A DNA stretch of 64,000 nt from Variovorax sp. dw_308 (GCF_019207085.1 NZ_JAATOM010000018.1:62001-126000), one strand, 5' to 3'; numbered from the stretch's first letter, positions 8,703 through 16,917 are shown. Made by a program: numbers and translations. Notes: a model not told the origin generated them from the sequence alone.

Positions 8703-10185
8703 CGACGTTCTCCGGTCGGTCGTAGGAAGCCAGGTCGTGTGCGCGCACCGGGGCGTCACGGCGCGCGACGTGCTCGGGCAGCACCAGCGCCACCGGTGGT
8801 GGCCGGCCGCTGGCCTCGCGGGCGCGCTCCAGCGCCAGGCGCACGGCGTTGGGGTGTGGCACGTCGCGCTCGAGCGCATCGGTGATGGCCGCCTGCAGCG
8901 CGGCGGCGCCATAGCGCTCCAGCAGGCGCATCAGCGCGGCCGTGATCGAGCCCAGGTTGTGGCCTCGGATGCCGGCGCGCTTGAGCAGTTCGGCGCTGGC
9001 CGGAGCGGCGTGCGCCAGGCGGTCGCAGGCTCGATGCGCGCGGGCACCGCGCTTGTGATCGACCAGCGCCTGCACATGCGAGGTGTCCTCGATCTGTGCG
9101 CCGCGATCCCAACTGCGCGGGTGAGCGGCGAGCTCGCGCATGCCCTCGAAGATGCGAACCCGACGCTCGTCGGCCAGCACGCCCAGCGTGCGACGAACGT
9201 GCGTGTGCGGCACCGAGTAGTCGTTCAGGTCGAAGCGCACGTAGGGCGTCTTGCCGACCGAGACAGCCACGCGCTCGCCCAGCGGGTAGTCGCGCTCGGG
9301 CAGCGGCAGCAGACTCGCCCGCTCGGCCTGGAAGGCCTCGCGCACACTCAAGGCGCTGTCTTCGGGCCAGCGCCGGTCCAGGACCTGGCCTTCGCACCAC
9401 AGGCGGGCCTGGGCGTTGAGGTCGTCCAAGCCGTTGAATGCCCGTGCGGCGAAGAAGCTCTCGCGTGCATACCGTATCGCGCGTTCCACGCGGCCCTTCT
9501 CGTTTCCGCGCGCCACCGCCACCGGGCGCGGCTCATAGCGGTAATGCGTGGCGAACTCCAGCAGCGCCGGGTTGAAGCGGATCGCGTCTCCCCGGCGCTC
9601 GAGCACGGCACTCTTGAGGTTGTCGTACAGAACCACCCGGCTGGACCCGCCCCATGAGGCGAACGCCTCGACGTGGCCACGCAGGAAGCTGTCCATGCGT
9701 GCGTCCAGGAAGAAGCGCAGGAAGATCGCGCGCGAGTAGCTCAGCACCATGACGAAGGCCATCAGCGGGCGTCTCGCACGTCCGACCTGCAGATGGCCGA
9801 AGTGCCCCCAGTCGACTTGAGCCTGTTCGCCCGGCAACGTGCGCAGCCGCAGATAAGCCTCGGCCACCGGCCGCGGACGCATGCCCGCAATGAGGTGACG
9901 GAAATGCTCGCCGCTGCCGACATAGCCCCGCTCGCTGACCATGGCGAACAGCCGCACGGCGCTCAGCACGGGGAACTGGGTCAGCGTCTGGAGGATGAAC
10001 GCCCGGTACGGGTCGATGCGGCTCGGGCGCAACGGCGTCGACGGTGTCGGCAGGCCGCTCTGGGCGAGCACCCGGTGCACGGTGTCGCGATGCACGCCCA
10101 GCAACCGGGAGATGGTGCCCACGCGCCACTTCTCCACGTCATACAGGCGCAGGATTCGCGCGCCGACTTCAGGGGCTATGGTCAT
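8689..10185 (-). CDS. istA: IS21-family transposase IstA
   Basis: A 498-residue DDE transposase. It has an N-terminal helix-turn-helix (WRVGTISRLLGVHRDTV), then the rve-type catalytic core with Asp in QVDWGHFGHL, Asp in LYDNLKSAV, and the Glu-containing GNEKGRVERAIRYARE. The C-terminal domain is typical of IstA. The gene is full length, but its partner istB is cut after a few codons. The upstream zinc-finger gene overlaps the start by 17 bp on the same strand. Confidence 0.9.
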   Translation of the reverse strand: MTIAPEVGARILRLYDVEKWRVGTISRLLGVHRDTVHRVLAQSGLPTPSTPLRPSRIDPYRAFILQTLTQFPVLSAVRLFAMVSERGYVGSGEHFRHLIAGMRPRPVAEAYLRLRTLPGEQAQVDWGHFGHLQVGRARRPLMAFVMVLSYSRAIFLRFFLDARMDSFLRGHVEAFASWGGSSRVVLYDNLKSAVLERRGDAIRFNPALLEFATHYRYEPRPVAVARGNEKGRVERAIRYARESFFAARAFNGLDDLNAQARLWCEGQVLDRRWPEDSALSVREAFQAERASLLPLPERDYPLGERVAVSVGKTPYVRFDLNDYSVPHTHVRRTLGVLADERRVRIFEGMRELAAHPRSWDRGAQIEDTSHVQALVDHKRGARAHRACDRLAHAAPASAELLKRAGIRGHNLGSITAALMRLLERYGAAALQAAITDALERDVPHPNAVRLALERAREASGRPPPVALVLPEHVARRDAPVRAHDLASYDRPENVDEHE

Positions 10186-10717
10186 GGCGCGCGATGCGGG
10201 TGCCGGCCTGCCGGCCTTGACGCAGGAAGCCCTGACGCACCCAAGGCATCAGCGCCTGCTCGCAGCGTCGACAACGTAAGCCGGCAAGCGCCGCCTCCGT
10301 TTGTGTCACGCCAGCACGTGAGTCGGCCTCGTCGTGCCCGGGCGCCGTCGCGATGGCGGTGTCTGTGGTGATGTCCATGCATGCGACCAGTGAAGCATCG
10401 GTGGGGCTCACTCTGGAACCCTGATGCGTCACCATTTCTGCGTCGCTGCGGTGGCGAGCGCGCCACCGCCGTGCCCGTGCCGCGTGGGCCATGCGACCGC
10501 GACGGCTGCGCTGGTAGCGTCGTGCGGCCTCGCGTTGCGCACTCTCACGGGCTTGGCGTGAACAAGCCGCGTTGCAATAGCGCTGGCCACGATCGCAGTG
10601 ACTGCACAGAAGCACCTGGTCGCGACAGCGCGCGCACAGGAACAGACGGGCGCCGCGTTCCATCCGCACCTCGAGGCGCTGCCAATGATGCTGGACGGAC
10701 GCGTCCCAGCGCGCCAC
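10169..10717 (-). CDS. Cys-rich zinc-finger-like protein associated with IS21
   Basis: A 182-residue basic protein with CARCRDQVLLCSHCDRGQRYC, a run of CxxC pairs able to bind zinc, followed by NAACSRQARESAQREAARRYQRS, and a second CRRCEQAL pair near the C-terminus. It is translationally coupled to istA (17-bp overlap), so it is probably a passenger or accessory gene of this IS21 subgroup. No enzymatic domain is visible. DNA binding or regulation of transposition is a guess. Confidence 0.6.
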   Translation of the reverse strand: MARWDASVQHHWQRLEVRMERGARLFLCARCRDQVLLCSHCDRGQRYCNAACSRQARESAQREAARRYQRSRRGRMAHAARARRWRARHRSDAEMVTHQGSRVSPTDASLVACMDITTDTAIATAPGHDEADSRAGVTQTEAALAGLRCRRCEQALMPWVRQGFLRQGRQAGTRIARHDHSP

Positions 10718-11091
10718 ACTGTGGTGGCACCGCCTTTATCGGCACGGTGTAGGGCGCGGCGCGGTCTTCAAGCTTGCCGGCGTGATGGGACCGCTGCCGT
10801 ACCCGCCTTCTTCGGCAACATCGTGTGTTGTACAGACCACGGCGTGCATGCGCCACAGGGCAGACGCGCAACGAACCCACGGCGCGAGCCCGCGAAGCTC
10901 ACATCCCATCGACCTCCGCTGAATCTGGCTCCGGCCAGGAACGGGCTGGCCGCGCCTGCCTGGCCGCCCCTCCGGGGCGCCCAGGCAGGCAACAAGACCA
11001 ATCACCAAAGGCATCGAGCACACAGCACTCGAACCTCAGGCAATCCAAAACGAAAAACGCTTCCTCACCGCCGAATAAACGCGGTTCCTGA
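10718..11091. other. Gap between the IS21-type unit and recombinase genes
   Basis: About 370 bp without a supportable gene. It should contain the outer end of the IS21 element, but I could not identify its terminal repeat by eye. The last ~60 bases have two nearly identical TTCCT(C/G)ACCGCCG stretches (around 11061 and 11085), close to where the first recombinase loses its reading frame. They may be part of the damage to that gene. Confidence 0.3.
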
Positions 11092-11898
11092 CCGCCGTTC
11101 ACAGCGCTCGAATGGGCTCAACGGGCATCGGTACAACCCGCCGAGTGGGCCCGACGGCTTTGCTTTGTGCGCGGCTTCGCCCGCCATTGCAGCGCCACCG
11201 ACAGCCGCACCGAGATACCGCCGCTCGGCCTGTTGCCACACCGATCGACGCGCGCCAGGCCGCACCTGTACACCGAGGACGAGATCAGGCGGCTGCTGGA
11301 TGCGGTATTGGACCTCCCCGTGGCCTGGCCGTCGACATCGCTGCGGCCATGGGTGTTCCACGGCCTGCTCGGCCTGCTCAGCGTGACGGGCCTGCGCCTG
11401 TCCGAAGCGCTGAACCTCGAACTTGCCGACGTCGACGTTGATCAGGCGGTCTTGACGATCCGCGGCGCCAAGTTCGGCCAGTGGCGGCTGGTGCCGATCC
11501 ACCCGTCTACCAGCGCGGTCTTGGCCGACTACCTCAAGCGACGCGAACAATTCTTCCGCCACCCGGTCTCCTCCTACCTGTTCGTCTCGCGCCGCGGCAC
11601 TCGCCTCGACGTCGGCCATGTCCATCGGACCTTCTACACGTTGTCGCGTAGAACGGGCTTGCGCGAGGTGGGCGCGAGCAAGGGGCCGCGGCTGCATGAC
11701 TTCCGCCATCGATTCGCCGTTCAGACGCTGACGCGCTGGTACCTGTCAGGCAAGGACCCTGGACGCGAGATGCCGCTGCTCTCGACTTACCTCGGGCATG
11801 TATGCGTTGCAGGCACTTACTGGTACCTGAGCGGCAACCCTGAACTGATGGCACAGGCGATGGCTCGACTGGAGCGACGCTGGGGAGAATCGTCATGA
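11092..11898 (+). pseudogene. Tyrosine recombinase, N-terminally truncated
   Basis: The frame encodes a site-specific recombinase with TGLRLSEALNLEL (catalytic Arg), HDFRHRFAVQ (HxxR box), TYLGHV, and a tyrosine in the GTYWYLSG segment. Recognisable homology starts in-frame at ALEWAQRASVQPAEWARRLC (about 11104), upstream of the first usable GTG at 11167, and is preceded by an in-frame stop at 11089. The N-terminal DNA-binding domain of roughly 70-90 residues is therefore missing. If translated from the GTG it would give a 243-residue catalytic domain. It overlaps the next recombinase by 4 bp, as in multi-recombinase elements. Confidence 0.75.
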
Positions 11899-12893
11899 GT
11901 GGTCAACCCAACTTCGGTGCTCTTCTGGAGCGGTTCTTCACCCAGCGCCTGATGCAGCAGCGTCGGGCCAGTGTGCACACGATCGCGTCATACCGCGACA
12001 CCTTCAAGATGCTGCTGCAATTCGTCCACAAGCGCTTGGGCAAGGCGCCCTCGGCACTGGCGCTGGCCGACATTGATGCGCCGCTGCTGATGACCTTCCT
12101 CGACGAGATGGAGCGGGTACGCGGCATCACCGCTCGCACGCGCAACCTGCGGCTGACGGCCGTGCACTCGTTCTTCCGCTTTGCGGCATTCGAGGCGCCG
12201 ACGCACTCGGCGCAGATCCAGCGCGTGCTGGCCATTCCGGCCAAGCGGTTCACGCGCACCTTGGTGCCATTCCTCAATCGGCTGGAGGTCGACGCGCTGC
12301 TGGCGGCGCCGGATCAACAGAGCTGGTCGGGTCGCCGCGATCACGCATTGCTGCTGTTGGCGGTGCAGACCGGCTTGAGGCTGTCAGAGCTAACAAGCCT
12401 GCGGCATGAAGACTTGCAGCTCGGCGTTGGTGCCCACGTCCGCGTCATCGGCAAGGGACGCAAGGAGCGGTGCACGCCATTGAGCAAGAACACGCGCGCC
12501 GTGCTGGCCGCGTGGGCGCGAGAGCCGCCATTGGACGGGAACCAGCCGCTGTTCCCCAACGCACGCGGCGGCAAGCTGAGTTCTCACGGCGTGCACTACT
12601 TGCTGAGCAAGCACGTCGCGACGGCCGCTGCACAGTGTCCGTCGTTGAAGAACAAACGTGTAAGCCCGCACGTGCTGCGCCACACGACGGCAATGGACCT
12701 TCTTCAAGAGGGCGTTGATCAACCGACGATCGCGCTCTGGCTCGGGCATGAGTCGATCGAGACGACGCAAATCTATCTCGACGCCAATCTCGCAATTAAG
12801 CAGGCGGTGCTCGACAAGACAACGCCGCCGGAAGGCAAGCCCGGTCGGTATCGGCCCGATGACCGACTGCTGGCCTTCCTGAAGAGCTTGTAG
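11895..12893 (+). CDS. Tyrosine-type site-specific recombinase
   Basis: A 332-residue complete tyrosine recombinase. It has an N-terminal SAM-like core-binding domain (residues about 10-100) and a catalytic domain with TGLRLSELTSLR (Arg), a central Lys-bearing VIGKGRKERCTP, HVLRHTTAM (HxxR), LWLGHES (His) and nucleophile Tyr in TTQIYLD. The ATGA overlap with the preceding recombinase indicates co-translation. Pairs or trios of such genes are found in RIT-type and related elements; here only two co-oriented genes remain. Confidence 0.88.
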   Translation: MSGQPNFGALLERFFTQRLMQQRRASVHTIASYRDTFKMLLQFVHKRLGKAPSALALADIDAPLLMTFLDEMERVRGITARTRNLRLTAVHSFFRFAAFEAPTHSAQIQRVLAIPAKRFTRTLVPFLNRLEVDALLAAPDQQSWSGRRDHALLLLAVQTGLRLSELTSLRHEDLQLGVGAHVRVIGKGRKERCTPLSKNTRAVLAAWAREPPLDGNQPLFPNARGGKLSSHGVHYLLSKHVATAAAQCPSLKNKRVSPHVLRHTTAMDLLQEGVDQPTIALWLGHESIETTQIYLDANLAIKQAVLDKTTPPEGKPGRYRPDDRLLAFLKSL

Positions 12894-12902
12894 CGCGCCC
12901 TC

Positions 12903-12961
12903 CTATGTCCCGCGGTGCGATCCGCTCGCCACAGGTGCGGCGCACGGGCCCCGGGACATAG
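12903..12961. repeat. Inverted repeat between recombinase genes
   Basis: CTATGTCCCG at 12903-12912 is repeated inverted as CGGGACATAG at 12952-12961, with 39 bases between. It sits exactly in the gap between the two converging recombinase units and begins 9 bp after the stop of the plus-strand recombinase. It may be an element end or recombination site. Confidence 0.6.
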
Positions 12962-12986
12962 TCCGGCGCGGGAGATAGTCCAGCCG
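12953..12986. repeat. Tandem imperfect direct repeat at a recombinase junction
   Basis: Two adjacent 17-base units share GGGA-ATAGTCC (GGGACATAGTCC then GGGAGATAGTCC). They overlap the right arm of the inverted repeat at 12952-12961. The minus-strand recombinase loses homology precisely inside the second unit, so these repeats mark the breakpoint. Confidence 0.55.
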
Positions 12987-13772
12987 CTTATGGCCCAGTA
13001 GCACCTGGATGACGCGGATGTCGACCTTGCGTTCCAGCAGGTGCGTGGCGAAGCTGTGGCGCAGCGTGTGCGGAGATACGCGCTTGTCGATGCCGGCCGC
13101 CTCGGCTGCAGCGTGCACGGCGCGGTTGAGTTGGCGCGCGGTAAGAGGATCCGTCGGGTTCATGCCGGGGAACAGCCACCCCCCGGGCAGCATGCGACCT
13201 TGGGCGTGGCCGATACGCCACCACGTGCGAAGGCGCTGCAGCAGCACTGGGCTGAGCATGGCGTAGCGGTCCTTGCGGCCCTTGCCTTGTTCCACCCGAA
13301 GCGTCATGCGCTGGCTGTCCACGTCGGTGACCTTCAGGCCGATGACTTCGCTGGCGCGAAGGCCTGCGCCATATGCCACTGACAGCGCCGCCTGATGCTT
13401 GACGTTGCGCGCCGCGGCAATCAGCCGCGCGACCTCGAGTGGGCTGAGCACCACCGGCAGGGTGCGCGGCAACTTGACCGGTTGCATCTTGGCCATCAGT
13501 TCGAGGCGGCCTACGGTGATGTCGAAGAAAAAGCGCAGGCCGGTCAGCGTTGCGTTGAGCGTGATGGGTGAAGTGCCCGAGTCGACCAGGTGCAGTTGGA
13601 AGTTGCGCAGGTCCTCCACGGTAGCCGTGTCACGCGGGCGGTGAAGATATGCCGCAAGCTTGCGCACGGCGCGCACATAGGCCTCCTGGGTCCGAGGCTC
13701 CAGCTTGCGCATGCGCATGTCCTCGAGCATGCGTTGACGCAACGGGTTGACCGTCGAGATGATCGTGTCCAT
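12985..13772 (-). pseudogene. IS91-associated type tyrosine recombinase, C-terminally truncated
   Basis: It starts MDTIISTVNPLRQRMLEDM and resembles the tyrosine recombinases often carried beside IS91-family transposases. A core-binding domain is followed by YGAGLRASEVIGL (Arg), HTLRHSFATHLL (HxxR) and VLLGHKRLD. There the match ends, and an unrelated tail continues to a stop at 12903. The conserved TxxYTRV nucleophile segment is missing, so the protein should be catalytically dead. An IS91 transposase remnant occurs about 15 kb away at 28.8-29.3 kb. Confidence 0.8.
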
Positions 13773-13988
13773 GGTTGATGCTCTCCGTCGAAAACGAGGC
13801 GGGATTGCCTCGCTGTCAACGGTGGCAGCAACTCACGAAATGAAACACCCGGCCTGGCGCGGAGCGCCTACCGCGAGAGCGGTTTAGTCCAAAGACTGAT
13901 TGCAGCCGCTCGGCCTTCGCGGGTTGGACGTCCGCAATCTCCGCCAGCAGACATCGCGCCAGACTCGCGGCGTTGCGCCTGCCACCCG
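13773..13988. other. Gap between recombinase and ImmA-like gene
   Basis: About 215 bp with no gene. A hairpin with arms GAGGC and GCCTC is present at about 13796-13815. The stretch forms the left border of the defense island and would be a place to look for an attachment site. Confidence 0.3.
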
Positions 13989-14867
13989 CTACTTCTTCTT
14001 CGATCTCGAGTGGAACCTCAGCACGCCGTCCAGCTCCTTCAGTCCGTCATCGTCTTCTTGCGTCGGTGTGCCGCTCCAGTTTTTGACGGGCTCGTCCGGT
14101 CCACTGTCCTGCTCGAACCAGATCAAGGAAAACGTCTCCTCGAAAGTGGGGTAGTGCTTCGCCAGCTCTGTCAGCTCGTAGCCCTTCGGCCAGTCCCGAA
14201 ACCATACATCTTGCGAGACGCGTGAGTCTTCGCCTGACCACTCACCACCCTGAATCAGTCTAAGGGCGACCGATTCGTGAGGAATCGGGGAGCGCATCTC
14301 GACCCACGCGTTAAGGTCCCGAAGTGCCTTCGACCGTGAGGCGTACCGGACGACCGTCGAGTTCATGAAGACGAACGCGCACGGGTAGTCCGTCACGGCG
14401 GCAAGACGTGAAGCGCACGCGGCAAAGGAAGCGCCATACTTCGCGCGCAACCGCTCGACCAAGTCGAACGATGGTTCCTCCTGGTCAACGTCGAGCTTGA
14501 AGACATCGAATGGCATCAGCAGCTCGGAAGCGAAGATGTCGCAGGCGATTTCGTTGTCTTCACGCTTCGCGTAAGACCAGGAGGGCGTTTCCTGGTGATT
14601 CGAAGCGAGCCCTAGGACGAGGTGTGCCACTTCGTGGCACACCGAAAATCGCTGGCGTTCGCGGCGCTCCACCTCGTTGATGACGATCGTGGACTTCCCG
14701 TTTCGTCGCGTGAGTGTGTAGCCAGATTCGCCGTCGCCCATTTCTTCATAGGTGATCTTGGCGTCCACCTTCCGCGTGTATACCGACAGATCCTGGTCGA
14801 TGTTGGATAGATCCAAACCGCGCATGAACTGGCGCGCTTTCGACCTGATGGACACCTCGTCGATCAT
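13989..14867 (-). CDS. ImmA/IrrE-family zinc metallopeptidase
   Basis: A 292-residue protein with an N-terminal IrrE N-like peptidase domain. The zinc motif is SVCHEVAHLVLG (His78, Glu79, His82), with a downstream NEIACDIFASELLMP that supplies the third ligand (Glu106 region). Family knowledge: ImmA/IrrE peptidases cleave a partner Xre-type repressor after a stress signal. Its start overlaps the Xre gene stop by 4 bp (ATGA), making the pair a coupled switch. The C-terminal 150 residues are variable and may sense the signal. The pair diverges from the CBASS operon, which points to control of that operon. Confidence 0.88.
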   Translation of the reverse strand: MIDEVSIRSKARQFMRGLDLSNIDQDLSVYTRKVDAKITYEEMGDGESGYTLTRRNGKSTIVINEVERRERQRFSVCHEVAHLVLGLASNHQETPSWSYAKREDNEIACDIFASELLMPFDVFKLDVDQEEPSFDLVERLRAKYGASFAACASRLAAVTDYPCAFVFMNSTVVRYASRSKALRDLNAWVEMRSPIPHESVALRLIQGGEWSGEDSRVSQDVWFRDWPKGYELTELAKHYPTFEETFSLIWFEQDSGPDEPVKNWSGTPTQEDDDGLKELDGVLRFHSRSKKK

Positions 14868-15250
14868 GCGTCGTCTTCCAGCGCCCTGCGGACTCGCGCT
14901 TCCAACGCCTGCATGTCCGGTCGCCCGCTCCCACGGTTCCTCATGGTGGCGCCCATCTCGAACATCTCCGCGGTCATGTCGGTCTGAAGCACGTGCTCTA
15001 CCCAGTCGGGGTTCACGTCGTTGCTCATCATGAATTGAGCCATCTCCACCTCTCGTGGCTTGGCTTTGAGCACGCGCAGCAGTCGCGCGAGTAGCTCCTC
15101 GGAAGGGGACTGCTTTTCCCCTGTTTCCAATCGGTAGACATACGTGTGATCGACGTCTGCGAGCTGCCCCAGCTCGCGCGACGAGAGCTCGCGGGCTTCG
15201 CGCAACTTGCGCAAGAGTGTCCCCAGGCCGGACTTCGTGATCAAAAACAT
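14864..15250 (-). CDS. Xre-family helix-turn-helix regulator
   Basis: A 128-residue DNA-binding protein. HTH_3 domain at residues about 9-65 contains LLRKLREARELSSRELGQL and VDHTYVYRLETGEKQSPS, the typical scaffold and recognition helices. The open frame could begin at 15295, but that would place the start inside the palindrome at 15277-15298. The ATG at 15250 has a GGAAGGGA ribosome-binding site directly before it and MFLITKSGLG as a sensible N-terminus. It probably represses its own and the divergent CBASS promoter and is cleaved by the coupled ImmA-like peptidase (inference from family). Confidence 0.85.
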   Translation of the reverse strand: MFLITKSGLGTLLRKLREARELSSRELGQLADVDHTYVYRLETGEKQSPSEELLARLLRVLKAKPREVEMAQFMMSNDVNPDWVEHVLQTDMTAEMFEMGATMRNRGSGRPDMQALEARVRRALEDDA

Positions 15251-15276
15251 TCCCTTCCGATTGAAATCAGCATAAA

Positions 15277-15298
15277 CTGTTGCCTGCGCAGGCAACAG
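15277..15298. promoter_or_regulatory. Perfect 22-bp palindrome, putative Xre operator
   Basis: Half-site CTGTTGCCTGC is followed immediately by its exact reverse complement, giving a perfect 22-bp dyad. It lies 27 bp upstream of the chosen Xre start, inside the divergent promoter between the Xre/ImmA pair and the CBASS operon. Perfect dyads of this size are typical binding sites for dimeric Xre proteins. That Xre binds here is inference. Confidence 0.75.
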
Positions 15299-15344
15299 AT
15301 GCGAAATTTATCTGGGCGACACACCTCTCAGACAGATCGGATGA

Positions 15345-15364
15345 TGTTGCTTACGCAGACAGTA
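15345..15364. promoter_or_regulatory. Second, imperfect copy of the Xre palindrome
   Basis: TGTTGCTTACGCAGACAGTA matches the central 20 bases of the perfect palindrome at 15 of 20 positions. Its centre is 67 bp from the first site and it is nearer the CBASS operon start. Two sites would fit cooperative or looping repression of the divergent promoters. Confidence 0.5.
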
Positions 15365-15422
15365 TCCGACTATGCCACCCGGCTCTTGCGACTGCAAGCG
15401 CGCACTTCGAAAGGACGATTTC

Positions 15423-15605
15423 ATGGCGAAGAACAAGCCCATCGGCGACAACGCCCGGGTCGGAGCGGTCCGGGACCGCTCGCAAGTCTTCAACCCCCAG
15501 ACGCAGGTCTGGACGAAGCGCGATACCTCGAACGGCCGCTTCATGGATCAGAAGGCTGACGGCGACCCGTTCAAGGGCGTTCGCAAGGAAAAACCTGTGA
15601 AGTAA
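15423..15605 (+). CDS. Small basic protein at the head of the CBASS operon
   Basis: A 60-residue lysine/arginine-rich protein beginning MAKNKPIGDNARVGAVRDRS and ending in a KGVRKEKPVK tail, with a central W-T-K-R-D segment. The ATG at 15423 is preceded by an AAAGGACG ribosome-binding site; the longer frame back to 15372 is less likely. No known domain is recognised. It is the first gene of the operon, 55 bp before the CD-NTase. I have the impression that similar small proteins occur near other defense genes, but cannot verify it. An accessory or nucleic-acid-binding role is only a guess. Confidence 0.7.
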   Translation: MAKNKPIGDNARVGAVRDRSQVFNPQTQVWTKRDTSNGRFMDQKADGDPFKGVRKEKPVK

Positions 15606-15660
15606 ACGCGGTGGGTCAGGCCGCCGCGTGCGGTCTCCCGCCCACCCACCGGAGATGTGC

Positions 15661-16917
15661 ATGCACCGCGACCTTCCCATCAACCCTGTGCGCCGCCGCT
15701 TCTCGGCCGGCGCGTCTGCCAAGTTTGTCTTCCTGGCCGAAGCCATCGGCCGCGTCTACGAGCCGACGCAGACGCAGCTCAGCGATCTCGACCGCGCTTA
15801 CCAGAGCACCGGCGAGTACCTAGCCGCCTGCGCGGAGTTCGAGGGACTTCTATATCGGGTGCACGCGTACGGCTCGCGACAACTCGGCACGATGGTGCGA
15901 CCGATGGATCCGCTGCGGGAGGGGTACGACGTCGATCTGGCTGCCTGCCTCGCACGCGAGGGGCTTCTGCGCTACGGTGGTCCCGGCGGGCCCGCGCGTC
16001 TCATCGAACACATGTACGTTGCGCTGAAGCGCTACGCCGATCGTCACGACCTGAAGCTCGCGCGCAACGACCGGTGCGTGACGATGACCTACGCCGGCGG
16101 GATGAAGGCTGACTTCTCATCCATCATCGACGATCCGTCCCAAGTCGTCCTGTACGGTGACACCCACGGGCGCATTCCCGACCGCGACCTGCAGCGCTAC
16201 CTTTCCACGAACCCGCGCGGCTATTGTCAGGCTTTCGACAAGGCCGCTCTTATCGCGCCGACGTTCGAAGGCAGGGCAGCGCTCAACGCCACATTCGACT
16301 CGATGCGCAAGTCGGAGCTCATCCCGCTGCCTGATGCCGACGAGGTGTTCGCCAGGCTGCTCTCGCGGCTGGTCCAACTCACCAAGATCAATCGCAACAT
16401 CGCGTTCGGTGCACCTCGAGACGGCGCAAACCTCGCGCCGTCTTCCAGCATCTTGACCACGCTGGTCGCGAACGCCTACGCGATCGAGGCGCCGAAGCCG
16501 CACGATGGCCCTATGGATCTGCTGCTCGATATCGTTCAGCTGATGCCAACGCTCATCAAGCGCTTCCCGATGCCCGACGGCAGCGAATTCTGGTACCTGG
16601 ACAACCCCACCGCGCAGAACGACAACTTGGCCGCCTGCATGGACACTCAGGCCAAGCAGAAGGCATTCGATGCCTGGCACGAGCGACTAGTGATGGACCT
16701 CAACGCTCTCGTCGACGCCATCGACCAAGGTGCCGGCATGGATGTCGTCGCTCGTGCTGTCGAGCGGGTCTTCGGTCCTCGGGCGCAGGCGGCCGTGCTC
16801 GAGAACAACGCGCAGCGACGCGAAGCCAATCGATCGGCCGGCCGAGGAATTTTGGTTCTCGGATCCGGTGCCGGAGTGACGATGGCCGCGCGCGCCCACA
16901 CCAACTACGGTGACTGA
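15661..16917 (+). CDS. CBASS CD-NTase (cGAS/DncV-like nucleotidyltransferase) 1
   Basis: A 418-residue enzyme expected to make a cyclic oligonucleotide alarm signal during phage infection. The nucleotidyltransferase core shows the GS motif at 71-72 (AYGSRQLGTMVRP), paired metal-binding aspartates at 90 and 92 (GYDVDLAA), and a third acidic residue at 151 (KADFSS). A helical C-terminal half follows. The protein ends in AARAHTNYGD; a conserved C-terminal tail is the modification site for E1/E2-like partners in type II CBASS. The start at 15661 has GGAG 6-7 bp upstream. It abuts the E2-like gene without a gap (stop 16917, next start 16918). Confidence 0.88.
   Translation: MHRDLPINPVRRRFSAGASAKFVFLAEAIGRVYEPTQTQLSDLDRAYQSTGEYLAACAEFEGLLYRVHAYGSRQLGTMVRPMDPLREGYDVDLAACLAREGLLRYGGPGGPARLIEHMYVALKRYADRHDLKLARNDRCVTMTYAGGMKADFSSIIDDPSQVVLYGDTHGRIPDRDLQRYLSTNPRGYCQAFDKAALIAPTFEGRAALNATFDSMRKSELIPLPDADEVFARLLSRLVQLTKINRNIAFGAPRDGANLAPSSSILTTLVANAYAIEAPKPHDGPMDLLLDIVQLMPTLIKRFPMPDGSEFWYLDNPTAQNDNLAACMDTQAKQKAFDAWHERLVMDLNALVDAIDQGAGMDVVARAVERVFGPRAQAAVLENNAQRREANRSAGRGILVLGSGAGVTMAARAHTNYGD

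Noticed and set aside
11092..12893. Complete RIT (recombinase-in-trio) element
   Set aside because: Only two co-oriented recombinases are present, the first lacks its N-terminus, and no third co-oriented gene follows; only a remnant can be claimed.
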